Shown: positions 27,740 to 36,254 of the stretch, in pieces
Numbering within the stretch: position 1 is the first letter of the stretch
How the letters are laid out: each line of letters starts with the position of its first letter
Assembly: GCF_035920445.1 (NCBI RefSeq)
Contig: NZ_CP109162.1
Coordinates: 7,626,001 to 7,690,000, forward strand
Direction: 5' to 3'
From: Nocardia sp. NBC_01730
Lineage (GTDB): Bacteria > Actinomycetota > Actinomycetes > Mycobacteriales > Mycobacteriaceae
DNA length: 64,000 nucleotides
The notes under the pieces: generated by a model
The model's input: the letters and a program-made list of their open reading frames with translations, nothing else
Databases searched by the model: none
What the model was told of the DNA's origin: nothing
Made by a program: the position numbers and the translations under genes

Positions 27740-29188
27740 TCAGGTCCACCGTGCCGCGGCGTAACTCTTCGGCAGTGGGACCTGTCCGATGGGTACTCCG
27801 CTGCGAGACGCCGCGATACATTTGCCGTTGCCGATATACATGACGACGTGGCCTGGGTTTCCGTTCGAGTCGAACCTGGTGAAGATCAGGTCGCCCGGCC
27901 GGATATCCGACGGATTGACCTTGGGTAGCTGGCGATACTGATCCGCCGCGACTCGTGGAATCTTGGCACCCGCCGAAGCCGCCGCGTACTGCATCAGCCC
28001 CGAGCAGTCGAACGAATTCGGCCCCTCCGCGCCCCACACATACGGCTTTCCGGTCTGCGCCAGCGCCACCGCGATCGCCTTCGCGGCAGCTCCGGTCGCT
28101 CCTGCCCCAGCTGTTCCTGTGTAGTTTTTGCCTGCGATGTTGTAGAGGTATTGCGCGGTGAGCCGGTTGATGGCGCTGGCGGTGTCGGTGGCGTTGGTTT
28201 GCCCACCGGAGACGATCGCTTGAGCTTTCAGTAGTGCGGCGGTGAGGATTTGGTGGACTTTCTGTTGGCCGGCTTTCGTGTAGGCCTGTGGTCCGAGTTC
28301 GGCCAGGGCGACGTTCACCTCACGTAGCAGGCGGGTGACGGCTTTCTTGTCGACCTTGTTGTTCCCGGCCAGCCCGCGAATGTAGGTCAGCAGCTGGTTG
28401 TCGATGTTGTTGAACGCGGTCGCGGCGGTGCGCTGGAACATCTGCTTGGCTTTGATCGCCGAAGCACCCTCCCCGCTACCGGAAGAGACACCCAACTGCT
28501 GTTGGAGTTGTTTGACCTGCGGATCAGACGAATCACCGTCACCGTAGACCGCTTGCAACAACTTCAACACCTTCAGCGCCCGTTCGGACTCCGGTGACAC
28601 CCCACCGGCGGTGGTACCGTCCGCACCCGCTACCGGCGCAGCCGTACCACCCCCGGTCCCACCGCTGCCACTGCCCAAACCGGCCAACGCCGAGGCGATC
28701 ATCGGCAGCATCGCCATCGCCATCGTCCCGGCCGTCGCCGCGGCAGGCAGTAGGTCACCGATCAACTCCGGATCTACCGGCGGCTCCGGCGCCTCGGCCT
28801 GTGCGGGACCTGGTGGTGCCTGCCCTGGCGCCACCACTCCACCCGGTGCCGCCGGCGCGGCCTGCGCACCCGGCTGACCGGGCACAGCAGCCACGCCGGG
28901 CTGACCAGGAACCACACCCGGCTGACCCGGAACACCGGACTGCCCGACACCATTCGACTGAGCAGGCGCGGCCGTCCCGGGCTGACCCGGCGCCGCCGAC
29001 GAAGCACCCGGCTGACCAGGAGCCCCCGACGGAGCACCCGGCTGACCAGGCACCCCAGCACCAGGACGAGAACGCTGATTCCCCGTCCGATCCGACCATG
29101 GCGTCACCGCAACCGGCGGCGCCTCACCCTCCGCACCGGCATCGATCTCGGGCTCTACATCTGTCGGCGGCATCTCTGTACTCGTCAT
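27740..29188 (-). CDS. NlpC/P60 endopeptidase with GQPG-repeat linker, facing the transglycosylase
   Basis: About 482 residues. The first ~350 equal the upstream half of the transglycosylase gene (acidic start, GQPG linker, DUF4226-like helices), then the protein changes after KNYT to a complete NlpC/P60 domain: catalytic Cys in NSFDCSGLMQYA, PGDLIF, and His in NPGHVVMYIGNGK. It would cleave peptide stems. Start: I use the ATG at 29188 (MTSTEMPPT) after GGGGGAG, although the spacing is very short; ATGs at 29173 and 29317 are alternatives, and the longer one adds an odd CCDEFCCDE segment. It is convergent with the two transglycosylase genes. Confidence 0.85.
   Translation of the reverse strand: MTSTEMPPTDVEPEIDAGAEGEAPPVAVTPWSDRTGNQRSRPGAGVPGQPGAPSGAPGQPGASSAAPGQPGTAAPAQSNGVGQSGVPGQPGVVPGQPGVAAVPGQPGAQAAPAAPGGVVAPGQAPPGPAQAEAPEPPVDPELIGDLLPAAATAGTMAMAMLPMIASALAGLGSGSGGTGGGTAAPVAGADGTTAGGVSPESERALKVLKLLQAVYGDGDSSDPQVKQLQQQLGVSSGSGEGASAIKAKQMFQRTAATAFNNIDNQLLTYIRGLAGNNKVDKKAVTRLLREVNVALAELGPQAYTKAGQQKVHQILTAALLKAQAIVSGGQTNATDTASAINRLTAQYLYNIAGKNYTGTAGAGATGAAAKAIAVALAQTGKPYVWGAEGPNSFDCSGLMQYAAASAGAKIPRVAADQYRQLPKVNPSDIRPGDLIFTRFDSNGNPGHVVMYIGNGKCIAASRSGVPIGQVPLPKSYAAARWT
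28118..29128 (-). repeat. 1,011-bp inverted repeat, right copy
   Basis: Reverse complement of 24981-25991, gap-free. The 2,126-bp interval between the two copies holds the transglycosylase C-terminus, the second transglycosylase gene and the NlpC/P60 C-terminus. Confidence 0.92.
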
Positions 29189-29431
29189 CTCCCCCGCCGG
29201 AGCGCCTGTTCGACCCCGTTCACGCCCGGGGGCAGCTCCGTACTCGTCACAGCAAAACTCGTCACAGCAAACCTCCGGCGGCGGGCTGGGCACCACTCGG
29301 AACGGTGGGTCCGGCAAGGGTCTGGCGGAGGCTCATCGGATGCTTCCTCCTGTGTCGGTCACCGGCCATGGCATCGGTGCGCGTGAGTCTTATTGTCCGA
29401 TCAATCCTGACTTGACCGAAGCGATCCGCGA

Positions 29432-29447
29432 TTCTCATTGCTGGGAA
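29432..29447. promoter_or_regulatory. Palindromic site TTCTCA-TTGC-TGGGAA
   Basis: One mismatch from a perfect 6-4-6 palindrome. It is followed after 5 nt by GACAATG, which also follows two other sites at the same distance and could be a -10 element for the operon starting at 29488 or 29639. Confidence 0.7.
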
Positions 29448-29487
29448 TCCTCGACAATGAGTGTGTCGAGTCGAAAGGAACTCACGT

Positions 29488-29622
29488 ATGGCCGCAGCCG
29501 CGTCTCGAGCTTCGAGCATTGGCCGGCCGATCGGGTTGACGCCTGGGTCGGGTCGGCCGCTCCTGCGAGAAAAGGGGCGCGAAGCCGCGCACGTACCGGT
29601 GTCGACCGGTCGCGACTTCTGA
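29488..29622 (+). CDS. Possible 44-residue small protein
   Basis: ATG at 29488 follows AAAGGA with 8-nt spacing, downstream of the palindromic site and GACAATG. The product (MAAAASRASSIGRPIGLTPG...) is basic and has no recognised domain or membrane segment. The stop lies 16 bp before the next gene's ATG. It may be a leader peptide for the substrate operon or a chance frame. Confidence 0.35.
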   Translation: MAAAASRASSIGRPIGLTPGSGRPLLREKGREAAHVPVSTGRDF

Positions 29623-29638
29623 TCAGGTAGGTGCCGTA

Positions 29639-31768
29639 ATGGGACTGTGGGGCGACATCATTACCGGAGCCGCGGGCGCGGTCGGCTTCGCGTTCGGTGG
29701 CCCGGTCGGTGCCGCGGTACTCGGCGGTGTCGTTGGGGGCGTGGTCACCGGGTTCGAGACCGGTTGGGATCCCGAGAAAATGCTCGAGGGCGCTGCCTTC
29801 GGGGCGGTGGGAGGACTCGTCGGCGGCGCGGTCGGCGGCATCGGGGCCAAGGCATTCGGTGCGGCAGGCCGGTCCTTGATGGGTGGCAGTCTTCGCGGCG
29901 GTGTAGGTGGTCTTTTCGGCAATGGATTCTCGCGGGCTGCGGTGACCGGAGGTTGGGACGGTGCGCAAGCTGGGCTCCAGTCTGTTCGCGGCCTTATCGG
30001 CGCCGGCTTGGGTGCCTCTGGCGGCCGTAATACGCCGGACATGGTTCGCGATAAATGGCATCAATATATGGGATATCCCGAGATCGAGGTCATCGATATC
30101 AGTAACTCGGGAATCAAGGATACGTCCGGTATGCCGCATGTCTATATGCCTGATCCGGCCAAGCTTCCGGACGGTCTGACGTTGTTGCCTGCCATCCAGG
30201 GGCAATACAAAGGTCTGCCGGATATCTACCTCGGCAACTGGAAGTCGTTCGGTAACGGTAAAGAGTCGGCGCTACCCGAGAAGCGCCCTGTAGGCGAGGT
30301 GTCGAACCCGGAACGTGCCAATATCGAGAGCTATCCGAAATTGGTCGAGAATCTGGACTCGTGGTATGAAGGTCTGCGCGGGTTGGATGTGCGAATTGTC
30401 AAGGCGACTGGCAAGACTTCCGATTTATGCAAACAAGGACGGAAGGATGTCGGTGGCATCATCGAAAGTCTGACCGAAATGGCCAAAGTGGATCCGCGGA
30501 GTCTGGAGAAGATTCAACAGTTCGTCCAGAACAAAATTCTGGATGCGTCGATTCTGCAATCACTGGCCGCCAGCGGTCTCAGCGAAGACACTTATGTCAT
30601 GACCATGATCGAGTCGACGATGATGAACCTGACGAATGTCATGAGCGAATATGCGAATGCATTCGACGAGTTGGGCAAGGAGACGGAGAAAGAAAATCCC
30701 GCTGCTGTCAAGCCCGCTGCTGTCGGGGCCGCTCTCGGCGCCAAGACGCCGGCCGCGGAGCAGAACACCGGGAATCCGTACTCGACCTACGTTCCGCCAT
30801 CGACCGTCAACGGCACCCCCGCCGCCACCAGCACCGGAGACCAGCTCTCGGCGCCGCCTGCGTGGGAATGGGACAGCGATTCCGGTAGCCAGTCGAACGG
30901 GTCGGCGACGGATACCGGCAGTTCATCGACCGCGACCGATCCCGCGTCGACGAAGGCGGCAACAGGAACCGACTCTGCCGGGGTCACCTCGCCGACGAGT
31001 ACGCCCACCCAGAGCGCTGCGTCGCCCGCGTCGTCGATGGGCTCCGATTTCATGTTGCCGTACTCGATGATGCAGCAGGCGTTGGCGAATCGCGGCAATG
31101 CCGTCCATTCGAACTCCAAGAATTCCGACGATCATCGGGGGGAGCGGGAGGGCACACCCGAGACGGTCGCAGGCGCCCCCGTGTCGCCCGCGCAGACGCC
31201 CCAGACAGCTCAGCAGACATCGTCCGGACCTGCCGCCACCACGGCGGCGTCGCCGGGTCGTGTGTCGGCGACCCCGGTGTCGGCGGTCGCGGCGTCGATG
31301 CGCACCCCGGACGGCGACGGCAGCGTGGTGTACACCTTCCCCGACGGTCGTACCCAGAGGGTCTCCGCGGTCGTCGCGCAGGCACTGGACGCGGCGTTCG
31401 GCAACGCCGCGGGTACCGACGCCCGTGCCGCGTATGGCAAGACGCCGGTGACGTTGCCCGCTGATCGGGCGGTCGGCGCACCTGTCGATCCGTATCAGCT
31501 GATGACCGGCGATGTCGCGACCTGGGAGCACCGGTCGGCGATCGCGGTGTCCTTCGGTTCCGACAGCAGCGGCACGCTGGAGGTGATCATCGATGGACAG
31601 CTGCAACCGTTCACCGCGGAAATGCGTGACAGCAAGGGTGAGTTCGGACCGTTCGGTGGATTCTTCCATCCGGCGGGTATCGAGATCACCGCTCCTGCTC
31701 CGGATGCGGCGGCTCCGATGGTGCCGGTCGATCAGCCGGTCGGCGGGTCAATAGTGGTTCCGGCGTAG
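29639..31768 (+). CDS. Large putative ESX substrate, glycine-zipper N-terminus, paralogue 1
   Basis: 709 residues, family not recognised. N-terminal ~120 residues are a glycine-zipper-like hydrophobic region (GGPVGAAVLGGVVGGVVTGF and repeats), able to insert in or cross a membrane. A helical domain follows (about 235-365, NLDSWYEGLRGLDVRIVKATG...), then a 200-residue Thr/Ser/Pro linker and a C-terminal domain (about 565-690) with YTFPDGRTQRVSAVVAQALD and DPYQLMTGDVATWE. The C-terminal domain is strongly conserved in the next gene. No signal peptide is seen. Size and context suggest secretion through, or assembly with, the ESX or T4SS-like machine. It is first in an operon that runs to about 40.2 kb. 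Confidence 0.7.
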   Translation: MGLWGDIITGAAGAVGFAFGGPVGAAVLGGVVGGVVTGFETGWDPEKMLEGAAFGAVGGLVGGAVGGIGAKAFGAAGRSLMGGSLRGGVGGLFGNGFSRAAVTGGWDGAQAGLQSVRGLIGAGLGASGGRNTPDMVRDKWHQYMGYPEIEVIDISNSGIKDTSGMPHVYMPDPAKLPDGLTLLPAIQGQYKGLPDIYLGNWKSFGNGKESALPEKRPVGEVSNPERANIESYPKLVENLDSWYEGLRGLDVRIVKATGKTSDLCKQGRKDVGGIIESLTEMAKVDPRSLEKIQQFVQNKILDASILQSLAASGLSEDTYVMTMIESTMMNLTNVMSEYANAFDELGKETEKENPAAVKPAAVGAALGAKTPAAEQNTGNPYSTYVPPSTVNGTPAATSTGDQLSAPPAWEWDSDSGSQSNGSATDTGSSSTATDPASTKAATGTDSAGVTSPTSTPTQSAASPASSMGSDFMLPYSMMQQALANRGNAVHSNSKNSDDHRGEREGTPETVAGAPVSPAQTPQTAQQTSSGPAATTAASPGRVSATPVSAVAASMRTPDGDGSVVYTFPDGRTQRVSAVVAQALDAAFGNAAGTDARAAYGKTPVTLPADRAVGAPVDPYQLMTGDVATWEHRSAIAVSFGSDSSGTLEVIIDGQLQPFTAEMRDSKGEFGPFGGFFHPAGIEITAPAPDAAAPMVPVDQPVGGSIVVPA

Positions 31769-31776
31769 GAGTTTTC

Positions 31777-34182
31777 ATGTCTTTGATGGCTTTCGCGTTC
31801 GATGTCGGTACCACCATGCTGGTCGGGCGGTTCCTGCCCGGTAAGACGGGCATGATCGTCGGCGGGGCCGCGGGCGGTGCGGTTGGTCAACTCGTAGACG
31901 GCCACACCTCGGCCTCGGACCTGATTACCGGCGCCGCCTCGGGCGCGGTGGGTAGCGCAGTCGGTGGCGCCGCCGCGTACGGCCTGGGCCGTTGGGCGGG
32001 TGCCGGAGCGAAACAGACCGAGAGCGCCCTGGCCAAGTTCGCCGCGCAGGGCACAAAGCAGACGAATGCGGCAGATGCAGTCACGCGGGCGACGGCGGCA
32101 AAGACTGCAGCGGATGACGCTCTTGCGAACGCCGGTCTGCTGACCAGAAAGGGTCCGCTACGGGACGCCGCACGAGCTGCCGACGAGGACTTGGCGAAAG
32201 CGCTGAGGCAGCAGAAGTACGTTGATGATGCAGTCGATAGGCTCGCTCCCGCGAAGAAAGCGCTCGAGAAGCGCGACAAATTCTTGAACAAGGCCGAGGA
32301 CGCGCTGAGGCTGGGCAATGGGAGGAGGAAGCCCTTCGGGAAGGCGTCAGGCAATTTCGCCAAGTCCGGTTGGGGGCAGAACCTTCTGCGTGGATTGGGG
32401 TCGGAGGGCGGTCGTGTTCTGGTCAATGGCATCAATGGAACGTCCGGCGGCGGCGGTGACAGTGGTGGCGGTGACGCCGACGATCAGGCCGGGGTGCCTA
32501 CGTTAGACTTGGTCTGGGCGGGTTCGCATGTAGAGCTCATAGGGACGCCCCCGTTCGTCCCCCAGCTGCCCGACCCCTCGATTCAGGCGAAGGGATACGG
32601 GTTCCTACTGGAGCCGAGCACATTGAATGCGTCGCTCAAATCGTGGTACTCGGGACCCGGTGATTCCGTGGCGACGTCGTTGTCCGACAATTACAAGCTC
32701 TTCGGGGATGAAAAGCTCTTGACGGACGCAAAACAGCAGAATAAAGAATTGGATTTGTCTGCCCCGAAGGAGCTGTCGGCGGCTGGTATCGGAGCGGGCG
32801 CGACAGGATACGCGGAAGCTGTCAAGGCGATGCAGGCCGCTGCCGTCCACTTCAGCACGATCGACGCCACCGTCGTGGCGAAGATGCCCGATGTCGCAAC
32901 AATTACCAAGCAGGGTAGGGCGGGCATCGCCGACGTCATCTGCGAATTGAACGTTGCCGTTACGAAAATCGATGGGTCGGACCTGAACATGAGTTTCGTT
33001 CAACTCACCGCCGCGGCTTTCGGTGCAATCGGAAACGTTACCGGAGACGCGACCGGTAAAGAGCTGGACATCGCGGATTATGTCAAAGACCTGACGGCGC
33101 AGTATGACGCCAAACTGGCGGCGCAGACCACGGCCATGAACGACACATTGCAGAAATCGCTCGCAGGCCTGCAGAACAGCCAGGGCAACCCTGCCTACAC
33201 GCCGCCGGCGGTCAACACCGGCGCCGATCAGACCTATCCGGGCAACATCGGTGATCTGGAAGATGGCAGCTCGCAAATACCGGATCCGGTGGGGACGGAC
33301 GGCACCGCTGGTGACAGCGGCTTGCAGCGAGCGATCGACAGCCTGGAAAACCAGGCCGCTACTCCGGCGGTCAACTCGTCGTACCCGGGAGGCGTCGATG
33401 CCGGCACCGGCATGGACAGCATGGGCGGCATGGGCGGCATGGGCATGGGCTCCCTGATGGACTCGATGATGCAGATGATGATGATGCGGAACATGACCGA
33501 CAATCTGAACAACCGGAGCGCGGAACTCGACCCGGGGCGGTACGACGACGAGCTCGGCCCGGTCACCCCGCCGCCTGCGGTCGCTGCGCAGGCTCCAGTG
33601 GCGCCTGCGACGGTCGCCACGCCCGCGACGACGGCTCCGGTCCACAATGCGGCTCCTTCGACACCGTGGTCGTCCCAACCGGCCAACGGTATTCCCGGCC
33701 GCACGCCGGGTGCGGACGGCAGCGTGCTCTACACGTTCCCCGATGGTCGCACCCAGAAGGTGTCGGCGATGGTTGCCCAGGCCCTGGATGGGGCGTTCGG
33801 CAACGCCAGCGGCACCGACGCGCAGAAGGCGTACGAGAAGACACCTGCGAAGTGGTCGGATAAGAAGCAGATCGGTGCGCACGTCGATCCGTACCAGCTG
33901 ATGACCGGCGATGTCGCCACGTGGGACAAGCGCAGCGCGATTCTCGTGGTCTTCGGCTCGGAGGAGGGCGGTACGCTGGAGGCAGTCGTCAACGGCGCAC
34001 TGAAACCATTCATCCCGGAAATGTCCGACAGCGCAGGAGAATTCGGTCAGTTCTCCGGATTCGTCCATCCGAAGGGCATCGAGTTGACCGCGCCGAAGGA
34101 CGGAGACGTGCCCTCGGCTACGCCGGGCACGACCGATCAGTCCGCGAACGCGGCAGTGCCGATTGTCGCGGCACCCGTTTAA
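31777..34182 (+). CDS. Large putative ESX substrate, glycine-zipper N-terminus, paralogue 2
   Basis: 801 residues, same plan as the preceding protein: glycine-zipper N-terminus (about 10-75, GMIVGGAAGGAVGQLVDGHT), an added Lys/Ala-rich coiled-coil stretch (about 85-195), a long helical domain (about 275-460), a linker with a methionine/glycine-rich patch (MGGMGGMGMGSLMDSMMQMM) and the conserved C-terminal domain (YTFPDGRTQKVSAMVAQALD, DPYQLMTGDVATWDKRSA). Only 8 bp separate it from the first paralogue. The C-terminal domains are about two-thirds identical by eye while the middles have diverged. This suggests the C-terminus has a common partner, perhaps the secretion machine. Confidence 0.7.
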   Translation: MSLMAFAFDVGTTMLVGRFLPGKTGMIVGGAAGGAVGQLVDGHTSASDLITGAASGAVGSAVGGAAAYGLGRWAGAGAKQTESALAKFAAQGTKQTNAADAVTRATAAKTAADDALANAGLLTRKGPLRDAARAADEDLAKALRQQKYVDDAVDRLAPAKKALEKRDKFLNKAEDALRLGNGRRKPFGKASGNFAKSGWGQNLLRGLGSEGGRVLVNGINGTSGGGGDSGGGDADDQAGVPTLDLVWAGSHVELIGTPPFVPQLPDPSIQAKGYGFLLEPSTLNASLKSWYSGPGDSVATSLSDNYKLFGDEKLLTDAKQQNKELDLSAPKELSAAGIGAGATGYAEAVKAMQAAAVHFSTIDATVVAKMPDVATITKQGRAGIADVICELNVAVTKIDGSDLNMSFVQLTAAAFGAIGNVTGDATGKELDIADYVKDLTAQYDAKLAAQTTAMNDTLQKSLAGLQNSQGNPAYTPPAVNTGADQTYPGNIGDLEDGSSQIPDPVGTDGTAGDSGLQRAIDSLENQAATPAVNSSYPGGVDAGTGMDSMGGMGGMGMGSLMDSMMQMMMMRNMTDNLNNRSAELDPGRYDDELGPVTPPPAVAAQAPVAPATVATPATTAPVHNAAPSTPWSSQPANGIPGRTPGADGSVLYTFPDGRTQKVSAMVAQALDGAFGNASGTDAQKAYEKTPAKWSDKKQIGAHVDPYQLMTGDVATWDKRSAILVVFGSEEGGTLEAVVNGALKPFIPEMSDSAGEFGQFSGFVHPKGIELTAPKDGDVPSATPGTTDQSANAAVPIVAAPV

Positions 34183-34212
34183 TCGCGCGGTATATGAGGA
34201 GAGGAGGTCGCG

Positions 34213-35685
34213 ATGGCGCTGAATGTCGATCCGAAGGAACTCGTCGCTGCGGCGTCGAAACTCGCCGCGATGGCGCGTGAGACCGGTACGGCGCTGCCTG
34301 GCGGATGGGTCGTACCCGCAGGGGCGGACCCGATCTCGGCCGGGGCGGTGCCGCAGCTCAACGCGCAGGCTGCGTCGCTGTTCAACGGAATGATCGGCGT
34401 TCTCAACGAGGTTCAACGCACGGCACACAACATAGGCGCCGCGGCAGTCGACTACACCGAGGCCGACGACCGCGGCAGCCGCATCGTGGGCGGCAGTGGT
34501 GGCGCCGACCTGGTGAGCAACCCGGTGGGAGAGGTCAAGGAGGTCAGCCAGCGGCGACCGCCTGCGCTCAGGTTTCCTACCGGCGGAGGTGCCGTCGACC
34601 CGTTGACATTCGCCCAGCAGTTGCATGCGGGTCCGGGGCCGGGCGCCGCAACGGGATTCGCGGACGCGATCCGGAAGTTCACCGGCAGCCAGCACCTCGC
34701 TGCCACCGAGGGCGTCGATCTCGCGGCGCGGACGATGCAGAACTGGGAGCCGGTCGGCGCCGCGGCAGCGACCGAACTCGGGCAGCATCGGGGTTGGCTC
34801 GCCCAGCTCGGCGAGGGCCTGGGGATGCTTGCCGACGGAATCGACACATACGGCAACGCATTCCGGACGGCCAAGGCGAAACACCCCACACCGGCGGAGA
34901 TCATCGCCGCACGCAAGGAGCTTCTCGCCGCGATGCGTTCGAAGAACGAGGTCGGCATCCAGGCGGCGATGGCGAAGTTCCAGGAGCAGAACGCGCGGTC
35001 GTTGGAGACGATCACCGGCTACTCCACCGAGGTCAACTCGAAGGTGCCGACCGGTGACAGCAGCGGTGAGAGTGGCACTGGTAGTGGTAGTGGCGACACC
35101 AGCGCGCTAACCTCCATGCTGCCCACGCTGATGAGCGCGATGGCCTCGGCCATGCCGCTGAGTCAGCTCGGCCAGGACTCGGCCGAAGACTACGACGACT
35201 ACGGCCTCGACGACTACGGCTACGACGACCTCGGCATCCCCAGCGGTCTCGGAGCGGGCAGCCCGAGCGGATCGCCGATAAGCAGCACTGGCGCGGGTAT
35301 CCCGGACATCGACGCCGCAAGCGCCCCGGTCAGCGCCTTGCCGTTGGCCACGTCCACGGGCAGCGTCGGCTCAGGAGCGTCAGCTATGCCGCGCACACCC
35401 GTGCTCGAACCGTTGGGGGCATCGTCGCCCAACAACGCCAGCGCCGCGCGCGGCGGTTCGCCGATGATGCCGTACATGCCGATGTCGCCGGGCATGGGTA
35501 ACTCGGGCGGCAACAACGAACGCAACCGTGTCGTGGCGTGGCACCCTGACCGACTGATGTACGTCGACAACACGCCGCATACCGAGTTGGTGATCGGCGA
35601 GCGGCCGACCATCGCCCCGACCGTGACGCCCCCGACGCCCGCGCCGGCCAACCAGACCCCCACCCAACCTGGAGGTAACGCATGA
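34213..35685 (+). CDS. EspB-like ESX-secreted protein
   Basis: 490 residues. The N-terminal ~290 residues look like the fused PE-PPE helical fold of EspB: a YxxxD secretion motif in DYTEADDRGS near residue 80, a WxxxG-type turn in NWEPVGAAAA near 180, and the segment QHRGWLAQLGEGL...AKHPTPAEI that parallels EspB's QQRQWILHMAKL...RREHPTYEDI (from memory). A Gly/Ser/Met-rich region follows, and a C-terminal tail with ERNRVVAWHPDR and TELVIGERP that resembles the EspB C-terminus. EspB is exported by ESX-1 and forms rings. A strong GGAGAGGAGG precedes the start. The stop overlaps the first ATG of the 80-bp repeats. Confidence 0.72.
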   Translation: MALNVDPKELVAAASKLAAMARETGTALPGGWVVPAGADPISAGAVPQLNAQAASLFNGMIGVLNEVQRTAHNIGAAAVDYTEADDRGSRIVGGSGGADLVSNPVGEVKEVSQRRPPALRFPTGGGAVDPLTFAQQLHAGPGPGAATGFADAIRKFTGSQHLAATEGVDLAARTMQNWEPVGAAAATELGQHRGWLAQLGEGLGMLADGIDTYGNAFRTAKAKHPTPAEIIAARKELLAAMRSKNEVGIQAAMAKFQEQNARSLETITGYSTEVNSKVPTGDSSGESGTGSGSGDTSALTSMLPTLMSAMASAMPLSQLGQDSAEDYDDYGLDDYGYDDLGIPSGLGAGSPSGSPISSTGAGIPDIDAASAPVSALPLATSTGSVGSGASAMPRTPVLEPLGASSPNNASAARGGSPMMPYMPMSPGMGNSGGNNERNRVVAWHPDRLMYVDNTPHTELVIGERPTIAPTVTPPTPAPANQTPTQPGGNA

Positions 35686-35909
35686 GTGAGCGCAGCGAAC
35701 GAACAACAGGGGCAGTCATGATGGAGTCGAGCGCCAGCGAGGTGGAGTCATGAGTGAGCGTAGCGAGCGAACAGCAGGTACAGCTGCCATGGCAGTCATG
35801 ATGGAGCCGAGCGCCAGCGAGGTGGAGTCATGAGTGAGCGTAGCGAGCGAACAGCAGGTACAGCTGCCATGGCAGTCATGATGGAGCCGAGCGCCAGCGA
35901 GGTGGAGTC
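35682..35909 (+). repeat. Tandem 80-bp repeat, three copies with coupled micro-ORFs
   Basis: Copies at 35682-35749 (68 bp, lacking 12 bp), 35750-35829 and 35830-35909; the last two are identical. Each begins ATGAGTGAGCG(C/T)AGCGA, ends in GAGGTGGAGTC and encodes a 23- or 27-residue peptide starting MSERSERT. Each micro-ORF stop overlaps the next ATG (ATGA), so the array links the EspB-like stop to the EspL-like start by four consecutive start/stop overlaps. The repeat may move or copy the ribosome site of the downstream gene. Confidence 0.85.
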
Positions 35910-36254
35910 ATGAGTGCCATCCACCCGGACGTGCAGGCGGCCCTGGACGCCGCTCGCGACCTGCGGCACCGCATCGCCGATATGCGCGAGAAGATCGACA
36001 ACATCCGTGCCAGGCGCCCGTCGCCGAGCGGCGCGATCATCCCCGAAGTCGATGCCATGGGCAGGCTGACCGACCTCTACCTGGCACCGGGCACCGCCGC
36101 GCGGCTCACCGGCCCCGAATTGGTTACCGAGATCATGGCCGCCATTCGCGAGAGCACCGCGGACGCAGCGCGGCAGTACCAAAGCGTCATGGACACTCCG
36201 GTCATGTCGGACGAGCCCGAATCGGCCGTCGCCGCGTCAGGGCAGGCGGGATGA
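35910..36254 (+). CDS. YbaB/EbfC-fold protein, EspL-like
   Basis: 114 residues: a long N-terminal helix (HPDVQAALDAARDLRHRIADMREKIDNIRARR), a central strand pair (EVDAMGRLTDLYLAPG) and a C-terminal helix. This is the YbaB/EbfC nucleoid-associated fold used by EspL of ESX-1. Its position directly after the EspB-like gene mirrors the espL-espB neighbourhood in M. tuberculosis (Rv3880c-Rv3881c). It probably acts in the cytoplasm as a chaperone or stabiliser for Esp substrates rather than a DNA-binding protein. It overlaps the next gene by ATGA. Confidence 0.65.
   Translation: MSAIHPDVQAALDAARDLRHRIADMREKIDNIRARRPSPSGAIIPEVDAMGRLTDLYLAPGTAARLTGPELVTEIMAAIRESTADAARQYQSVMDTPVMSDEPESAVAASGQAG

Larger units (their letters stand above)
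29189..29638. other. Divergent intergenic region
   Basis: 450 bp between the NlpC/P60 gene (minus) and the glycine-zipper substrate gene (plus). It holds the palindromic site at 29432-29447 with a GACAATG element at 29453-29459, and a possible 44-codon gene at 29488. The part next to the minus gene (29189-29317) is open in that gene's frame and may be its 5' end. Confidence 0.55.

Noticed and set aside
17158..29188. Considered as a complete conjugative element
   Set aside because: No relaxase, VirD4/TcpA-type coupling ATPase, integrase or replication gene is visible in the window.
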